Assembly (NCBI RefSeq): GCF_001951015.1 | Contig: NZ_CP018914.1 | Location: 1,200,001 to 1,264,000, forward strand | DNA from: Rickettsia rickettsii | GTDB lineage: Bacteria; Pseudomonadota; Alphaproteobacteria; Rickettsiales; Rickettsiaceae | Length of the DNA: 64,000 nucleotides | Reading direction: 5' to 3' | In this document: in pieces, positions 19,551-28,720 of the stretch | How positions within the stretch are numbered: position 1 is the stretch's first letter | How the letters are laid out: each line of letters opens with the position of its first letter | Notes under the pieces: generated by a model | The model's input: the letters and a program-made list of their open reading frames with translations, nothing else | The model's database searches: none | Told to the model about the DNA's origin: nothing | Position numbers and translations under genes: made by a program

Positions 19551-21541
19551 AAGCGGTTAAACTTAGCTACTTTATCAAATAATTCACAAATATTCTGTAA
19601 TAACGACAAACGATTTTGAGCGATCTTTGGATCAGAGTCATTAACGAGTACATTATCAAAAAAGCTAGTAATGGGAGTTAATAGAGACGATAATAAATTT
19701 AAGGCTTTCTTATAATCTTTATCAGCTATACTATCTATAATTTGCGGAGAAATTTTTTGGATTACTTCAAATAATTCTTTTTCAGGTTGTGTACTAAAGA
19801 GACTCACATCAACTAAGCCGGTAATTTTCTGATCACCAATTATATTGCTAGCTCGTTTGTAAGCATTTAATAATTGCTTGCCTGCGTCTTCTATTAAAAA
19901 TTCTTTTAACTCATCAAGCTTAAAGTTTGTATCTACTAAATTTAAGTCAAGCACTGCATTAATTAACGCAATATCATAGTCATTTTTAAAGTAAAATTTT
20001 GCTCTTTCTTCAAAAAAAGATATTATTAAATTCTTATTTTCGTCAGATGAATCTTTATATAAGTTTATAGAAAAATTAATTAAATCATTAAAATTTAGCT
20101 CTAATTTATTTTCAAGTATTATTCTTATTATACCAAGAGCTTGACGTCTTAAGGCATATGGATCACCTGAGCCTGTTGGTGTTTCCCCTGCTATCATCAA
20201 ACCTACTAAACTATCTAGCTTATCGGCTAAAGCAAGTAAAGCCGCATTTCCACTTGGTACATTGTCGCTCAAACCTTGCGGTTTATAATGGTCTTTAATT
20301 GCAGCGGCTATTTCTGCATTTAGCCCTTCATGTTTTGCATAATAATAACCCATAATCCCCTGTAAATCAGGAAATTCCCTGACCATCTCAGAAACAAGAT
20401 CACTTTTGCAAAGTCTAGCTGCTGTAATTAAATCCTTATTATTTGGAGCTATATAATTACAAATATCGGTTATGCGTTCAATTTTTTCTCTTAAATTACC
20501 AAGCTTTGCATGAAATGTTACAGCTTCTAATTGGCCTAATCTTGATTCTAAAGTTTTAGCTATATCCTGCTTACAAAAATATAAAGCATCCGAAAGACGT
20601 GCCGATAGAACTTTCTCGTTACCTTGAATAACTAGTTCAGCATTTGTAAATCTGCCATTACTGACAAAGAGAAAATACGGTGTGAAATTTCCTGTTTTAT
20701 CAAATAAACAAAAATATTTCTGATGCGTACGCATCGAAGAAATAAGTACTTCTTTAGGTAACTCTAAAAATTTTTGCGGTATTTTTCCAAGCAGCACAAC
20801 AGGAAATTCGCTAAGCCCTACTACTTCTTCTACTAAACGATTATCTTCTTTTATAATTAACTCATGAGAATTTGCTAGTTCCAGTAAACCGGTTTTAATT
20901 ATCTCCTCTCTCTTTGCTCTTTCTAAAATAACATGATTTTCTAAAAGCTTATTTCTATAATCTTCAAAATCTGTTACTTCTAATTTTTTATTATCAGTAA
21001 GACGATGCCCATACGTAATATTATTAGCGGTTAAATGCCCAAATTGCATCGGTAATATTTCGCCGTCAAATATACATAAAATATTTCGCAGAGGTCTAAT
21101 CCATTTTATTTTGTAATCACCCCAAAACATCGATTTTGCCCAGCTATATTTATTAATAGCCTCTATAATAATCTCCGGCAAAATCTCTTTTATTTCTCTT
21201 TCTTCTGTTTTTTTGACAAAGAAATAATATAGCTGATTACTAATTAATTTAGTAGGAAGCTCTAATTTACTAACATTATGAGCTTTACAAAAGCCGTTAA
21301 TAGCGGCTTCCGGAGCTTCTATGCTTGGTCCTTTAATTTCTTCCTCTTTTGGCAAAGTTATCTTTGGCAAATGGGTAGCATGCAGCGTTATCCTGCGAGG
21401 TCCCGCGAATACTTGTACTTTTGCAAATATTTCGTTTTCTTCAAAAATTTTTGTGAATATATTTAAATAACCCTCTTCAGCATTTTTTTGCATAAAAGCC
21501 GGAATTTCTTCGCTAAATAGTTCTAATAATAACTCGCTCAC
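19547..21541 (-). CDS. glyS: Glycine-tRNA ligase beta subunit
   Basis: Beta chain of the alpha2beta2 bacterial glycyl-tRNA synthetase. I choose GTG 21541 (read [17 protein letters not shown], 664 residues) because homologues begin there, a GGAG lies about 8 bases upstream, and this GTG overlaps the glyQ stop as GTGA. The frame is open to 21571 but that would overlap glyQ further. Motifs include HQKYF near residue 233 and GDPYALRR near 460. Length is slightly below the usual ~690. Confidence 0.95.
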   Translation of the reverse strand: MSELLLELFSEEIPAFMQKNAEEGYLNIFTKIFEENEIFAKVQVFAGPRRITLHATHLPKITLPKEEEIKGPSIEAPEAAINGFCKAHNVSKLELPTKLISNQLYYFFVKKTEEREIKEILPEIIIEAINKYSWAKSMFWGDYKIKWIRPLRNILCIFDGEILPMQFGHLTANNITYGHRLTDNKKLEVTDFEDYRNKLLENHVILERAKREEIIKTGLLELANSHELIIKEDNRLVEEVVGLSEFPVVLLGKIPQKFLELPKEVLISSMRTHQKYFCLFDKTGNFTPYFLFVSNGRFTNAELVIQGNEKVLSARLSDALYFCKQDIAKTLESRLGQLEAVTFHAKLGNLREKIERITDICNYIAPNNKDLITAARLCKSDLVSEMVREFPDLQGIMGYYYAKHEGLNAEIAAAIKDHYKPQGLSDNVPSGNAALLALADKLDSLVGLMIAGETPTGSGDPYALRRQALGIIRIILENKLELNFNDLINFSINLYKDSSDENKNLIISFFEERAKFYFKNDYDIALINAVLDLNLVDTNFKLDELKEFLIEDAGKQLLNAYKRASNIIGDQKITGLVDVSLFSTQPEKELFEVIQKISPQIIDSIADKDYKKALNLLSSLLTPITSFFDNVLVNDSDPKIAQNRLSLLQNICELFDKVAKFNRL

Positions 21542-22404
21542 TTGTTCATCTCCAACCATTTTGTACAACAAATTCTAGCTAAATGACGCACTCTTAAAAC
21601 ATAAGAAGCACGCTCAGTGACGCTGATTACTCCAAGTGCATTTAGTTGATTAAATGCATGACTTGCCTTAAGGCATTCATCATAAGCCGGCATAGGTAAA
21701 TTAGCTTTGATTAATCTCTCACACTGGTCTTCGCTATCCTTGAAATGTCGCAGTAACATTTCACTATCGGCAAGCTCTAAATTATATTTTGAAAATTGCC
21801 ATTCAGCTTCGAAATCCACTTCACCGTATTTTAAAGCTTTTTCGCCTACTTGCCCGTTCCAATCAAGCTCTCTTACTTCATCAACACCTTGAATATATAA
21901 AGCAAGCCTCTCGAGTCCATAAGTGATTTCACCGGCAACGGGACGGCATTCAATACCACCGATTTGCTGCATATAAGTAAATTGCGATACTTCCATACCG
22001 TTACACCATACTTCCCAGCCAAGCCCGGCAGCACCTAAGGTTGGCGACTCCCAATCATCTTCAACAAATCTGATATCATGAATTTTTAAATCTATGCCTA
22101 AACATTCTAAGCTTTTAAGATATAACTCTTGAATATTATCCGGAGACGGCTTTAAGATAACTTGAAACTGATAATAATGCTGCATTCTATTAGGATGCAT
22201 ACCATACCTGCTATCTCCTGGTCTTCTTGATGGCTGAACATATGCAACAGACCAAGGTTTAGTACCAAGGCAGCGAAGTACAGTTGCAGGGTGAAACGTA
22301 CCGGCTCCAACATAGGCATCGTAAGGTTGCAATATTGCACAGCCATAATCCTGCCAATAATTTTGTAATGTCAGAATAATTTGCTGAAATGATAGTTTTT
22401 TCAT
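21538..22404 (-). CDS. glyQ: Glycine-tRNA ligase alpha subunit
   Basis: Catalytic alpha chain of the tetrameric glycyl-tRNA synthetase. The 288-residue protein is nearly full of conserved blocks: [20 protein letters not shown] at the start, [30 protein letters not shown] (motif 2 region) and [20 protein letters not shown]. First gene of the operon with glyS and tsaC. Confidence 0.98.
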   Translation of the reverse strand: MKKLSFQQIILTLQNYWQDYGCAILQPYDAYVGAGTFHPATVLRCLGTKPWSVAYVQPSRRPGDSRYGMHPNRMQHYYQFQVILKPSPDNIQELYLKSLECLGIDLKIHDIRFVEDDWESPTLGAAGLGWEVWCNGMEVSQFTYMQQIGGIECRPVAGEITYGLERLALYIQGVDEVRELDWNGQVGEKALKYGEVDFEAEWQFSKYNLELADSEMLLRHFKDSEDQCERLIKANLPMPAYDECLKASHAFNQLNALGVISVTERASYVLRVRHLARICCTKWLEMNK

Positions 22405-22458
22405 AGGGTATTATTATTGGGAAAGAAAATTTTGATCAGTTAAAAGGATCAAATATTT

Positions 22459-22842
22459 TTAATTAAACATATTATAATGTTTAATATTTCTAGTAACTAG
22501 TATCATATTACTTTGTTTTGCCTGTGCAGCTATTAAAGCATCGATTACATTCGTACTATCAATACTCATTAATTCACCCCACTCCTCACATATTTTTTTG
22601 TCCATATTAAGAATTTTTTCATTATAATCTATTATTATTCTTTCTAACCATTTTTCTAATTTCAAACTTGCTATTTTATCTTTCTTGGCTAATTTTGATA
22701 TTCCCTTTCTTATTTCGCCGATAGTAATACAACTTAAGTATAACTGGCTAGAATGAATAATTGAAAACAATGCTGCTACTTGAGAATTGGATTTTTTCTT
22801 TTGAATTTCAGATACAACATTAGTATCTAATAAATATTTCAT
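22459..22842 (-). CDS. vapC: VapC-type PIN-domain toxin
   Basis: Predicted Mg-dependent ribonuclease toxin. The 127-residue protein has the PIN-domain acidic residues: Asp 6 (LLDTN), Glu 43 (TIGEIRKG) and Asp 101 (VIDALIAAQA), with the closing TRNIKHY typical of FitB-like members. Its ATG overlaps the antitoxin stop by four bases (ATGA). It appears complete, in contrast with the other toxin genes in this window. Confidence 0.92.
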   Translation of the reverse strand: MKYLLDTNVVSEIQKKKSNSQVAALFSIIHSSQLYLSCITIGEIRKGISKLAKKDKIASLKLEKWLERIIIDYNEKILNMDKKICEEWGELMSIDSTNVIDALIAAQAKQSNMILVTRNIKHYNMFN

Positions 22843-23084
22843 AATTCAAAATCTCTAGCATATCCTTTTGCTCTCTGAATATCCAAATTATCTGTCTTAG
22901 GTATGCTCAATAAATATTCTTTGAAATCAGGTTTTTGTTTAGTAAGTTGTTTATAGTCTTTTATACTAATAATTACAACTGCTTCTTTACCCCTTTTTGT
23001 AATACATTGAGGGGTACCATGCATTGCAATATCAATAATATTACTTAACTTATTCTTTGCTTCGTGTAACTGCCATTTATTCAT
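22839..23084 (-). CDS. vapB: VapB-type antitoxin, Phd/YefM fold
   Basis: Antitoxin partner of the downstream PIN toxin. The 81-residue protein has the Phd/YefM N-terminal pattern WQLHEAKNKLSNIID ... GTPQCITKRGKEAVVIISIK, a DNA-binding dimer fold, and a C-terminal tail that would wrap the toxin. It probably autoregulates the pair; no operator was identified. Confidence 0.9.
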   Translation of the reverse strand: MNKWQLHEAKNKLSNIIDIAMHGTPQCITKRGKEAVVIISIKDYKQLTKQKPDFKEYLLSIPKTDNLDIQRAKGYARDFEL

Positions 23085-23170
23085 ATAAAATCCTCATATA
23101 GCTAGATTGTCTAGATTATTAGAATATAAAGATGCAAAAAAATAAAATATTTTTTTATTAATTTGAGGTC

Positions 23171-23800
23171 TTAATAATACTCCTTGCCGATCTCGATTTT
23201 AGGACGATTGTTTGCTACTCGCCAATCGTTAGTATCACGGAAAGAATAAACACAGCCGCAAAATTCTTGTTTATAAAAGTTCTCTTCTTTTGCAATTTCG
23301 TACATTCTGCTAGCACCGCCATCTTTACGCCAATTATAAGTCCAATAGGTCACCCCTTCATAATGAGATGCCGCCCTAGTTCCTGATTCATTAATTTGGT
23401 TCATATCTTTCCATCTAGAAATACCAAGCGAGCTAGTTATAACTTTAAAGCCGTTCTCATAAGCATATAAAGCCGTACGCTCGAAACGCATATCAAAACA
23501 CATTGTACAGCGTATACCTCTCTCAGGCTCAAGCTCCATCCCTTTAGCACGCCTAAACCAATTTTGTGGATCATAATCTGCATCGATAAATTCTATATTA
23601 TGTTTCTCGGCAAATTTAATATTTTCGTTTTTACGAAGCTCATATTCTTTTTTAGGATGAATATTAGGATTATAGAAAAAAAGCATAAACTTAATGCCGG
23701 TATCGATCATTTTTTCCATTAAAGGGCCAACACAAGGAGCACAACAACAATGGAGTAAAACCTTGCTTTCACCGTTTGGTATTTCAAAAACTTCGCTCAT
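23171..23800 (-). CDS. queH: Epoxyqueuosine reductase QueH
   Basis: Last enzyme of queuosine synthesis, reducing epoxyqueuosine in the tRNA wobble position; the non-cobalamin alternative to QueG. The 209-residue protein carries the family's HCCCAPC near residue 17, RCTMCFDMR near 92, and the later Cys-rich EFCGCVYS near 179. These Cys clusters bind metal and Fe-S centres in the family. Gap of one base to the MFS pseudogene upstream coordinates (23802), so probably the end of the same transcript. Confidence 0.93.
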   Translation of the reverse strand: MSEVFEIPNGESKVLLHCCCAPCVGPLMEKMIDTGIKFMLFFYNPNIHPKKEYELRKNENIKFAEKHNIEFIDADYDPQNWFRRAKGMELEPERGIRCTMCFDMRFERTALYAYENGFKVITSSLGISRWKDMNQINESGTRAASHYEGVTYWTYNWRKDGGASRMYEIAKEENFYKQEFCGCVYSFRDTNDWRVANNRPKIEIGKEYY

Positions 23801-23801
23801 A

Positions 23802-25047
23802 TTAATTTACTAGATTCTTTTTATAGGTTTCTTTATAGAATTTTAGAATTATATAAGATAACAAGGCAAGTGCAATTAAATAATATGCAATAGCATAATT
23901 GTCTCCAGTCACTTTCGTTAACATCATTGCTAACATTGGAGCAGTACCGCCAAATATAGCAGCTGCAAGGTTATATGAAAGTGCAACACCGGTAAATCTT
24001 ATGCTAGTCGGAAATATCTCTACTAAAACCATTGGAATAGGCCTCATATAGATGCTAATAACTCCAGCAAATATTACTTGAGATATTATAGCTAAAGTAA
24101 AATTCATCGATCCTAAGACTACAAAAATAGGATAGACTGATAAAATTAACAAGATAATCCCCCATATTAGTATAGGACGTCGCCCCACCTTATCCGAAAC
24201 ATACGCAGATATAGGAAATACTATCATCATTACGATTAATATTATACTACTAACAATTGTGCTTTGCTGATTAGTATAACCGAGTGTTTGCATAAAATTA
24301 CCAATAAAAACCGTAGAAGTATAAAAAGGAGCAGTTACGGTAATATACAGACCAAGTGCGATAATTAGTTCTTTTGGGTATTTTGTTAATGTTTCTCGTA
24401 AAGGAAAACGTGCTAAACGCCTTGTTCCCTTAGCTTTTTTATAAATAGGACTTTCTGCTAGGTTCTTTCTAATATATAAACCTACGGAGCTAATAAATAA
24501 ACCGGCAATAAAAGGTATCCTCCAACCCCATTCAAATAGCATATCGGCAGGCATAAAATAAGAAAAACCGGCTGCTGTACCAAGTCCAAGCAGCATACCG
24601 CTGCACATACTAACAAATGAACTACTCCCCGCAAGTCCTCGCTGCTCGAACGAAGCATGTTCTACAATATACGAAATACAACCGCTAAATTCCCCTCCTA
24701 AAGAAAAACCTTGTATGAGTCTGATAATAGTTAAAATAATAGGAGAGGCAATTCCAATAGTTTTATAACTTGGTAAGAGCCCTATCCCGGCGTCGTTATT
24801 GCCATAGCTATAATACCCATCACCAAAGCAGTACGTCTACCGAATCTATCACCTATATTACCGAAAATAATACCGCCGAGCGGTCGTACTACAAAGCCTA
24901 CAGCAAATACCGCAAAAGTTAACGTCTCTTGCATTTCTGGATCCGGAAAAAATGCTGCCCTATAATATAAGCAAATTGCGCATATAATGCATAATCATAC
25001 CATTCTAAAGCGTTGCCGATCATACCGGATATTACTACTTTTCTCAT
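23802..25047 (-). pseudogene. MFS transporter, ProP-like, two frameshifts
   Basis: Start ATG 25047 reads MRKVVISGMIGNALEWYDYA, typical of proline/betaine-type MFS symporters. A lost T in a T-run near 24950 breaks the frame before FPDPEMQETLTFAVFAVGF. A second shift near 24798 separates GDRFGRRTALVMGIIAMAIT from GIGLLPSYKTIGIASPIILT, and the remaining 268 codons are open. Rejoined, it would be about 415 residues with 12 membrane helices. An intact paralogue lies at 62030-63304. Confidence 0.88.
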
Positions 25048-25156
25048 TAAGTTATTTTATTGATTTAAAAAAAGATAATAAGAGTAATATTTTATATTCT
25101 CAAGTAAAAATAGCTTTATTTCATGCGAATAGCTTTGCTTGCGTTGATACCGTAGT

Positions 25157-25275
25157 CGTCATTGCGAGGAGCGTAGAGATGTGGCAATCTAGAAAAATAA
25201 TTAAAACAATTCTGATTTACAGAATTTTTACTGGATTGCTTCGTCGAATTACTGCGTAATTCTTCTCGCAATGAC
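25157..25275. repeat. Family B palindromic element
   Basis: CGTCATTGCGAGGAGCGTAG ... TTCTCGCAATGAC. Its right half resembles the copy at 8452-8572 in inverted orientation (GCAATTCAGTAAAAATTCTG-type core). Confidence 0.85.
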
Positions 25276-25281
25276 TATACC

Positions 25282-26232
25282 CTATCTATGTTTTTCATTA
25301 ACCACTTTCTTAGTTAATTTAACATTGATTTGAGAAGGAGAAACTTTAATATTTTGTTTGATGTTTTTTGTTTTTTCTTGAGATAGAAGACGTTCTTTAT
25401 CATTTTGTAATGTTTTCATAAACTTATCTATATTGCTTTGTTCTAGTTTTATTGCATTATCATTATTCAAAATTAATCCTCCAATTTTTTCACCAAGTTC
25501 AGGTGCATATCTGACGGCAAAAATTGATGCCGGTACAACTATTATAGAAAAAGCCGCTCCTGCAGTCGCAACACTGATTGCTCCGACTAATAAAGCACAA
25601 ACAGCACCGGCGATTTTTCCAGTTGCTTGTTTAAATATATTACTTTTTTGTGTAAATACTAAAGACATCTCTAATATTTTATTAAATTCTTTCTTTATAT
25701 AGATGGTTGCTTCATCAATATTATTATATTTCTTCATTACATACATTACAGAAGCCTTAAATAATTTTTTGTGAGACTCCGCATAATTTATTATTTTATC
25801 AAAATTCTTCTCTTTTAAAAGAGTTTTAAATATATTTTTAATTTTTTCTTTTTCGGTACTATTTATTTCATCTCCAAAATAAACTTCTACAAGATTTGCT
25901 GCTATTATATCTTGTGATTGCTCTAAAATATTATTCTTATTTTGCTCATTTTCGTCTTCAGAAGTAATCATTATTGCAAATAACTCTAATGCTACGGAAA
26001 AATTATCATCGTTAATAACCCGCATACCTAAATAATTTTTGAGTCTAGAAATACATTTATTAATATATTTTTCAGCCTCTGGTTTAGAATTAAGCCTTAG
26101 CGTATAATCTATAGCAAGCATATTTGCAATAGTAGAGCAAGTAGATTTCATAAGATTATTGACAAAATTATTAACAATATCTTTTTTAAATAAATTAGTA
26201 TTTACGTTATTAAGTACTATTGCATTATTCAT
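25282..26232 (-). CDS. Hypothetical protein with C-terminal membrane hairpin
   Basis: A 316-residue protein with no family I recognise. Residues 1-200 look helical and Lys/Asn-rich. Residues ~207-245 form a strongly hydrophobic pair of segments (KIAGAVCALLVGAISVATAG ... FSIIVVPASIFAV), followed by a charged tail. It is 9 bases downstream of the GspM/PilO-like gene and is probably the last gene of that transcript. Possible roles include a partner of the two upstream proteins, but nothing in the sequence proves it. Confidence 0.7.
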   Translation of the reverse strand: MNNAIVLNNVNTNLFKKDIVNNFVNNLMKSTCSTIANMLAIDYTLRLNSKPEAEKYINKCISRLKNYLGMRVINDDNFSVALELFAIMITSEDENEQNKNNILEQSQDIIAANLVEVYFGDEINSTEKEKIKNIFKTLLKEKNFDKIINYAESHKKLFKASVMYVMKKYNNIDEATIYIKKEFNKILEMSLVFTQKSNIFKQATGKIAGAVCALLVGAISVATAGAAFSIIVVPASIFAVRYAPELGEKIGGLILNNDNAIKLEQSNIDKFMKTLQNDKERLLSQEKTKNIKQNIKVSPSQINVKLTKKVVNEKHR

Positions 26233-26241
26233 TTTGGTAAT

Positions 26242-26877
26242 TTATTTTGAGGCTAATTCTCTGATATATAATATCAATTTAGCATAAATAAGATTAGGAG
26301 CATGATTTACTGAAAGTTTATATATATTCTTAGGTGTTAATACTTCTTCATTACGTACTCGTACAAAAGATATAAGAGTATTAGGAGGCATATAAGAATA
26401 AATTTCAGAGAATATTTTTAGAAAAGTCAAAAAATCTGCACATGCATATTTTATATTTATGCTATAATTATTTACATAAATCGATTCACCTTCTCCTTCA
26501 ATCGCCTGAACATTATTTTTAAAAAATACTGAATTTATAAATACATCTATAGGTTCTACTAAATCATATTTATTGCTTAAGCTTTTTATTTTAGGAATTA
26601 GTTCTTGATAATTTAAGTAACTCACACTACTTGGCACGCTTAAATCTACATATTTTTTGTACGATTCTAATATTTCTTCTTTAGAGTTAATGACAGAATA
26701 AAGCTTTAAAACTTCCTCTGTTAGATTTTCTTGTAAAACTTGTTTATCAAGAATAGATTTACTGTATTCTTGCTGGAAAATTTTTATTATCCAAATAGTT
26801 AAGGAAATAAAGAAGAAATATATAATAAATTGAAAAAATATAAGATTCTTTAAATACATAATATATTTTTCAAACAT
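26242..26877 (-). CDS. Single-pass membrane protein, GspM/PilO-like layout
   Basis: A 211-residue protein with one N-terminal membrane helix (about residues 12-33, NLIFFQFIIYFFFISLTIWI), a helical, coiled-coil-prone region and a C-terminal domain. This is the architecture of PilO/GspM inner-membrane proteins of type IV pilus and type II secretion machines. Residue-level similarity is not strong enough by eye to name it. It follows a protein with a GspL/PilM-N layout, the usual neighbour order. Confidence 0.6.
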   Translation of the reverse strand: MFEKYIMYLKNLIFFQFIIYFFFISLTIWIIKIFQQEYSKSILDKQVLQENLTEEVLKLYSVINSKEEILESYKKYVDLSVPSSVSYLNYQELIPKIKSLSNKYDLVEPIDVFINSVFFKNNVQAIEGEGESIYVNNYSINIKYACADFLTFLKIFSEIYSYMPPNTLISFVRVRNEEVLTPKNIYKLSVNHAPNLIYAKLILYIRELASK

Positions 26878-26915
26878 TATTTTTACCTTGGGTTATTAGT
26901 GCCGTTGCATGGTTT

Positions 26916-26945
26916 ATGTCATTCCCGCCTACGTGGGAATGACAT
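26916..26945. repeat. Family A element reduced to a perfect hairpin
   Basis: ATGTCATTCCC and GGGAATGACAT close over a short centre (GCCTACGT). It lies in the 74-base gap between the GspL-like and GspM-like genes and could act as a transcript-stabilising or attenuating hairpin. Confidence 0.8.
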
Positions 26946-26951
26946 GGAATA

Positions 26952-28523
26952 TTACGTTTTATTATCAACTATATTAACCGATAAAGGAATTACTACCTTA
27001 CCGAATATATCAAGTATTTTATCCTTATATATAACATAATCTATCTGCAAATTAGATAATTTATTTTTTACGTTTGTCATATGATCATCTAGCATCTTTA
27101 GAGATTCATATACCGATAGATTATTAGTATGATATTTAAGTATTAACTTGATTATTAATTGTCTCTTAGAAACTAACAAAATATTATCTATATTTGTTAA
27201 TTCCCATTTAATTTCTTCTAATTTAAAAGCCGGATTTAAAGTAATTATTAGCCTTTTAAGTAAATCAAACGGCAGTGGTACCGGTGCTTCTAGTAATTTT
27301 TCTATTACATATAAATCAGCTAGGCTAGTAGTATTTTTAATATAAGGATATTTATATTTGATCTCATCATATTCTTGATTTGTTGCATAATATTTTTCAT
27401 TAATAGAGTTTATGTCTTTGTAATTTTGTTTTGTATTATATTTGATAATACCAACCACTAATATTAATATTATAAGTAATGCACTATATAATTTAAATGT
27501 CAGATCCTTTATAGTAACTAGTTTTTTTATTGATTTTAAATTATTATTATAAGCGGGAAAACTCTTATATTCTAGAAACAGTCTACTAATATTCGTATCT
27601 ATAAATCTTTCTTTTTCTAGAGTTCGCTTATTTAGTATATTATCAACCGGTATAAAGATTACAGGGCGTTCTTCAAAGTTTGTTGATTCTAATAAAGATT
27701 TTAACTCTTCATCTACTATAAGAATTATACAGGCTCTTTGGTCAAGATTACTTATATAGTTTTTAAATAATATCAAACAATCATTAATTTCTTGTTCTAT
27801 AATACCTTGAACATAGCCGATTGTTTTATCAAATGGATACTCAAGATTTCTAATTGTTATTATATTATTTTTATGTTTGATAATAAATTTTATACCGCTA
27901 GCTTGTGACGCATATACACAAATTTGAAAATAATCGTTATATTTATCATTTTCTATATTCTGCACTATTTTATTTATAATAACTTTTAGCTCTAACGTTA
28001 AAAAGTAAATTCCTTTTAAATCAAGAGATCTTTTATCTATAATGCATGAAATTATATCACTTAAAGGTGTTTCAAATGGACACGACATAATTAAAGTCGA
28101 CCAAATTTCACTTGGGGTAGTAGTAATTTCGTAAACACAATGTGCTATAATGTCTTCTTTATTAAAATAACCTTCAATAAATTGTTCAATAGGATCAAGT
28201 TTAACTATTGACTGTAATATAGGTATTTGATCGTGCCGTGTTTTACATTCACTGCCGTCAAGTAAAAAATAAATATCGCTTTTTGGAAATTTACTAAAAA
28301 AGTTTTTATAAGGATTTAAGTCTATCTGTTCCCGAGTAGGGATAAATAATTTATCTAATAATTTATTATCGAGAAAAGTACTAAGAAATACACCTTTATT
28401 ACCTAGTAACACCACAATCTTTTTTCTTTTGAAAAAAAATATTTTTAATTTTGTAGCAAATTGAACAAAATGTAATTTGATCGAATCAAAAATATTTTTC
28501 ATAAATAAATTTATTTTAATCAT
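26952..28523 (-). CDS. Membrane protein with GspL / PilM-PilN-like layout
   Basis: A 523-residue protein: a large cytoplasmic N-terminal part (1-340), one membrane helix (about 344-361, [18 protein letters not shown]), then a periplasmic part with a heptad-like helix and a ferredoxin-like C-terminal region. That is the plan of GspL and of PilM-PilN fusions, where the N-terminal part is an actin-like domain. Catalytic ATPase motifs are not obvious, as is also true for GspL. First gene of a three-gene minus-strand cluster divergent from alaS. Function inferred from layout only. Confidence 0.6.
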   Translation of the reverse strand: MIKINLFMKNIFDSIKLHFVQFATKLKIFFFKRKKIVVLLGNKGVFLSTFLDNKLLDKLFIPTREQIDLNPYKNFFSKFPKSDIYFLLDGSECKTRHDQIPILQSIVKLDPIEQFIEGYFNKEDIIAHCVYEITTTPSEIWSTLIMSCPFETPLSDIISCIIDKRSLDLKGIYFLTLELKVIINKIVQNIENDKYNDYFQICVYASQASGIKFIIKHKNNIITIRNLEYPFDKTIGYVQGIIEQEINDCLILFKNYISNLDQRACIILIVDEELKSLLESTNFEERPVIFIPVDNILNKRTLEKERFIDTNISRLFLEYKSFPAYNNNLKSIKKLVTIKDLTFKLYSALLIILILVVGIIKYNTKQNYKDINSINEKYYATNQEYDEIKYKYPYIKNTTSLADLYVIEKLLEAPVPLPFDLLKRLIITLNPAFKLEEIKWELTNIDNILLVSKRQLIIKLILKYHTNNLSVYESLKMLDDHMTNVKNKLSNLQIDYVIYKDKILDIFGKVVIPLSVNIVDNKT

Positions 28524-28575
28524 AATTCAGTGTATTTTACTATACTGGACGTCATTTCTGCGTGGATACCTGAAC

Positions 28576-28671
28576 CGTCATTGCGAACGACTAAAAGGAG
28601 CGTGGCAATCTCAGGACTTTGGCACGAGATTGCGTACGTACAATTACTACGTAATTTTCCTCGCCATGACG
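28576..28671. repeat. Family B palindromic element upstream of alaS
   Basis: CGTCATTGCGAACGACTAAA ... AGGAGCGTGGCAATCTC ... CCTCGCCATGACG. It fills most of the gap between the divergent GspL-like gene and alaS. Confidence 0.8.
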
Positions 28672-28720
28672 AAAAATGATCCTCTCCGGAATGACATAAC
28701 ATTAAATAATATATCTTACC

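Noticed and set aside
24987-25259. 90-codon ORF as a gene
   Set aside because: Overlaps the transporter pseudogene's start and a family B repeat; no protein-like pattern.
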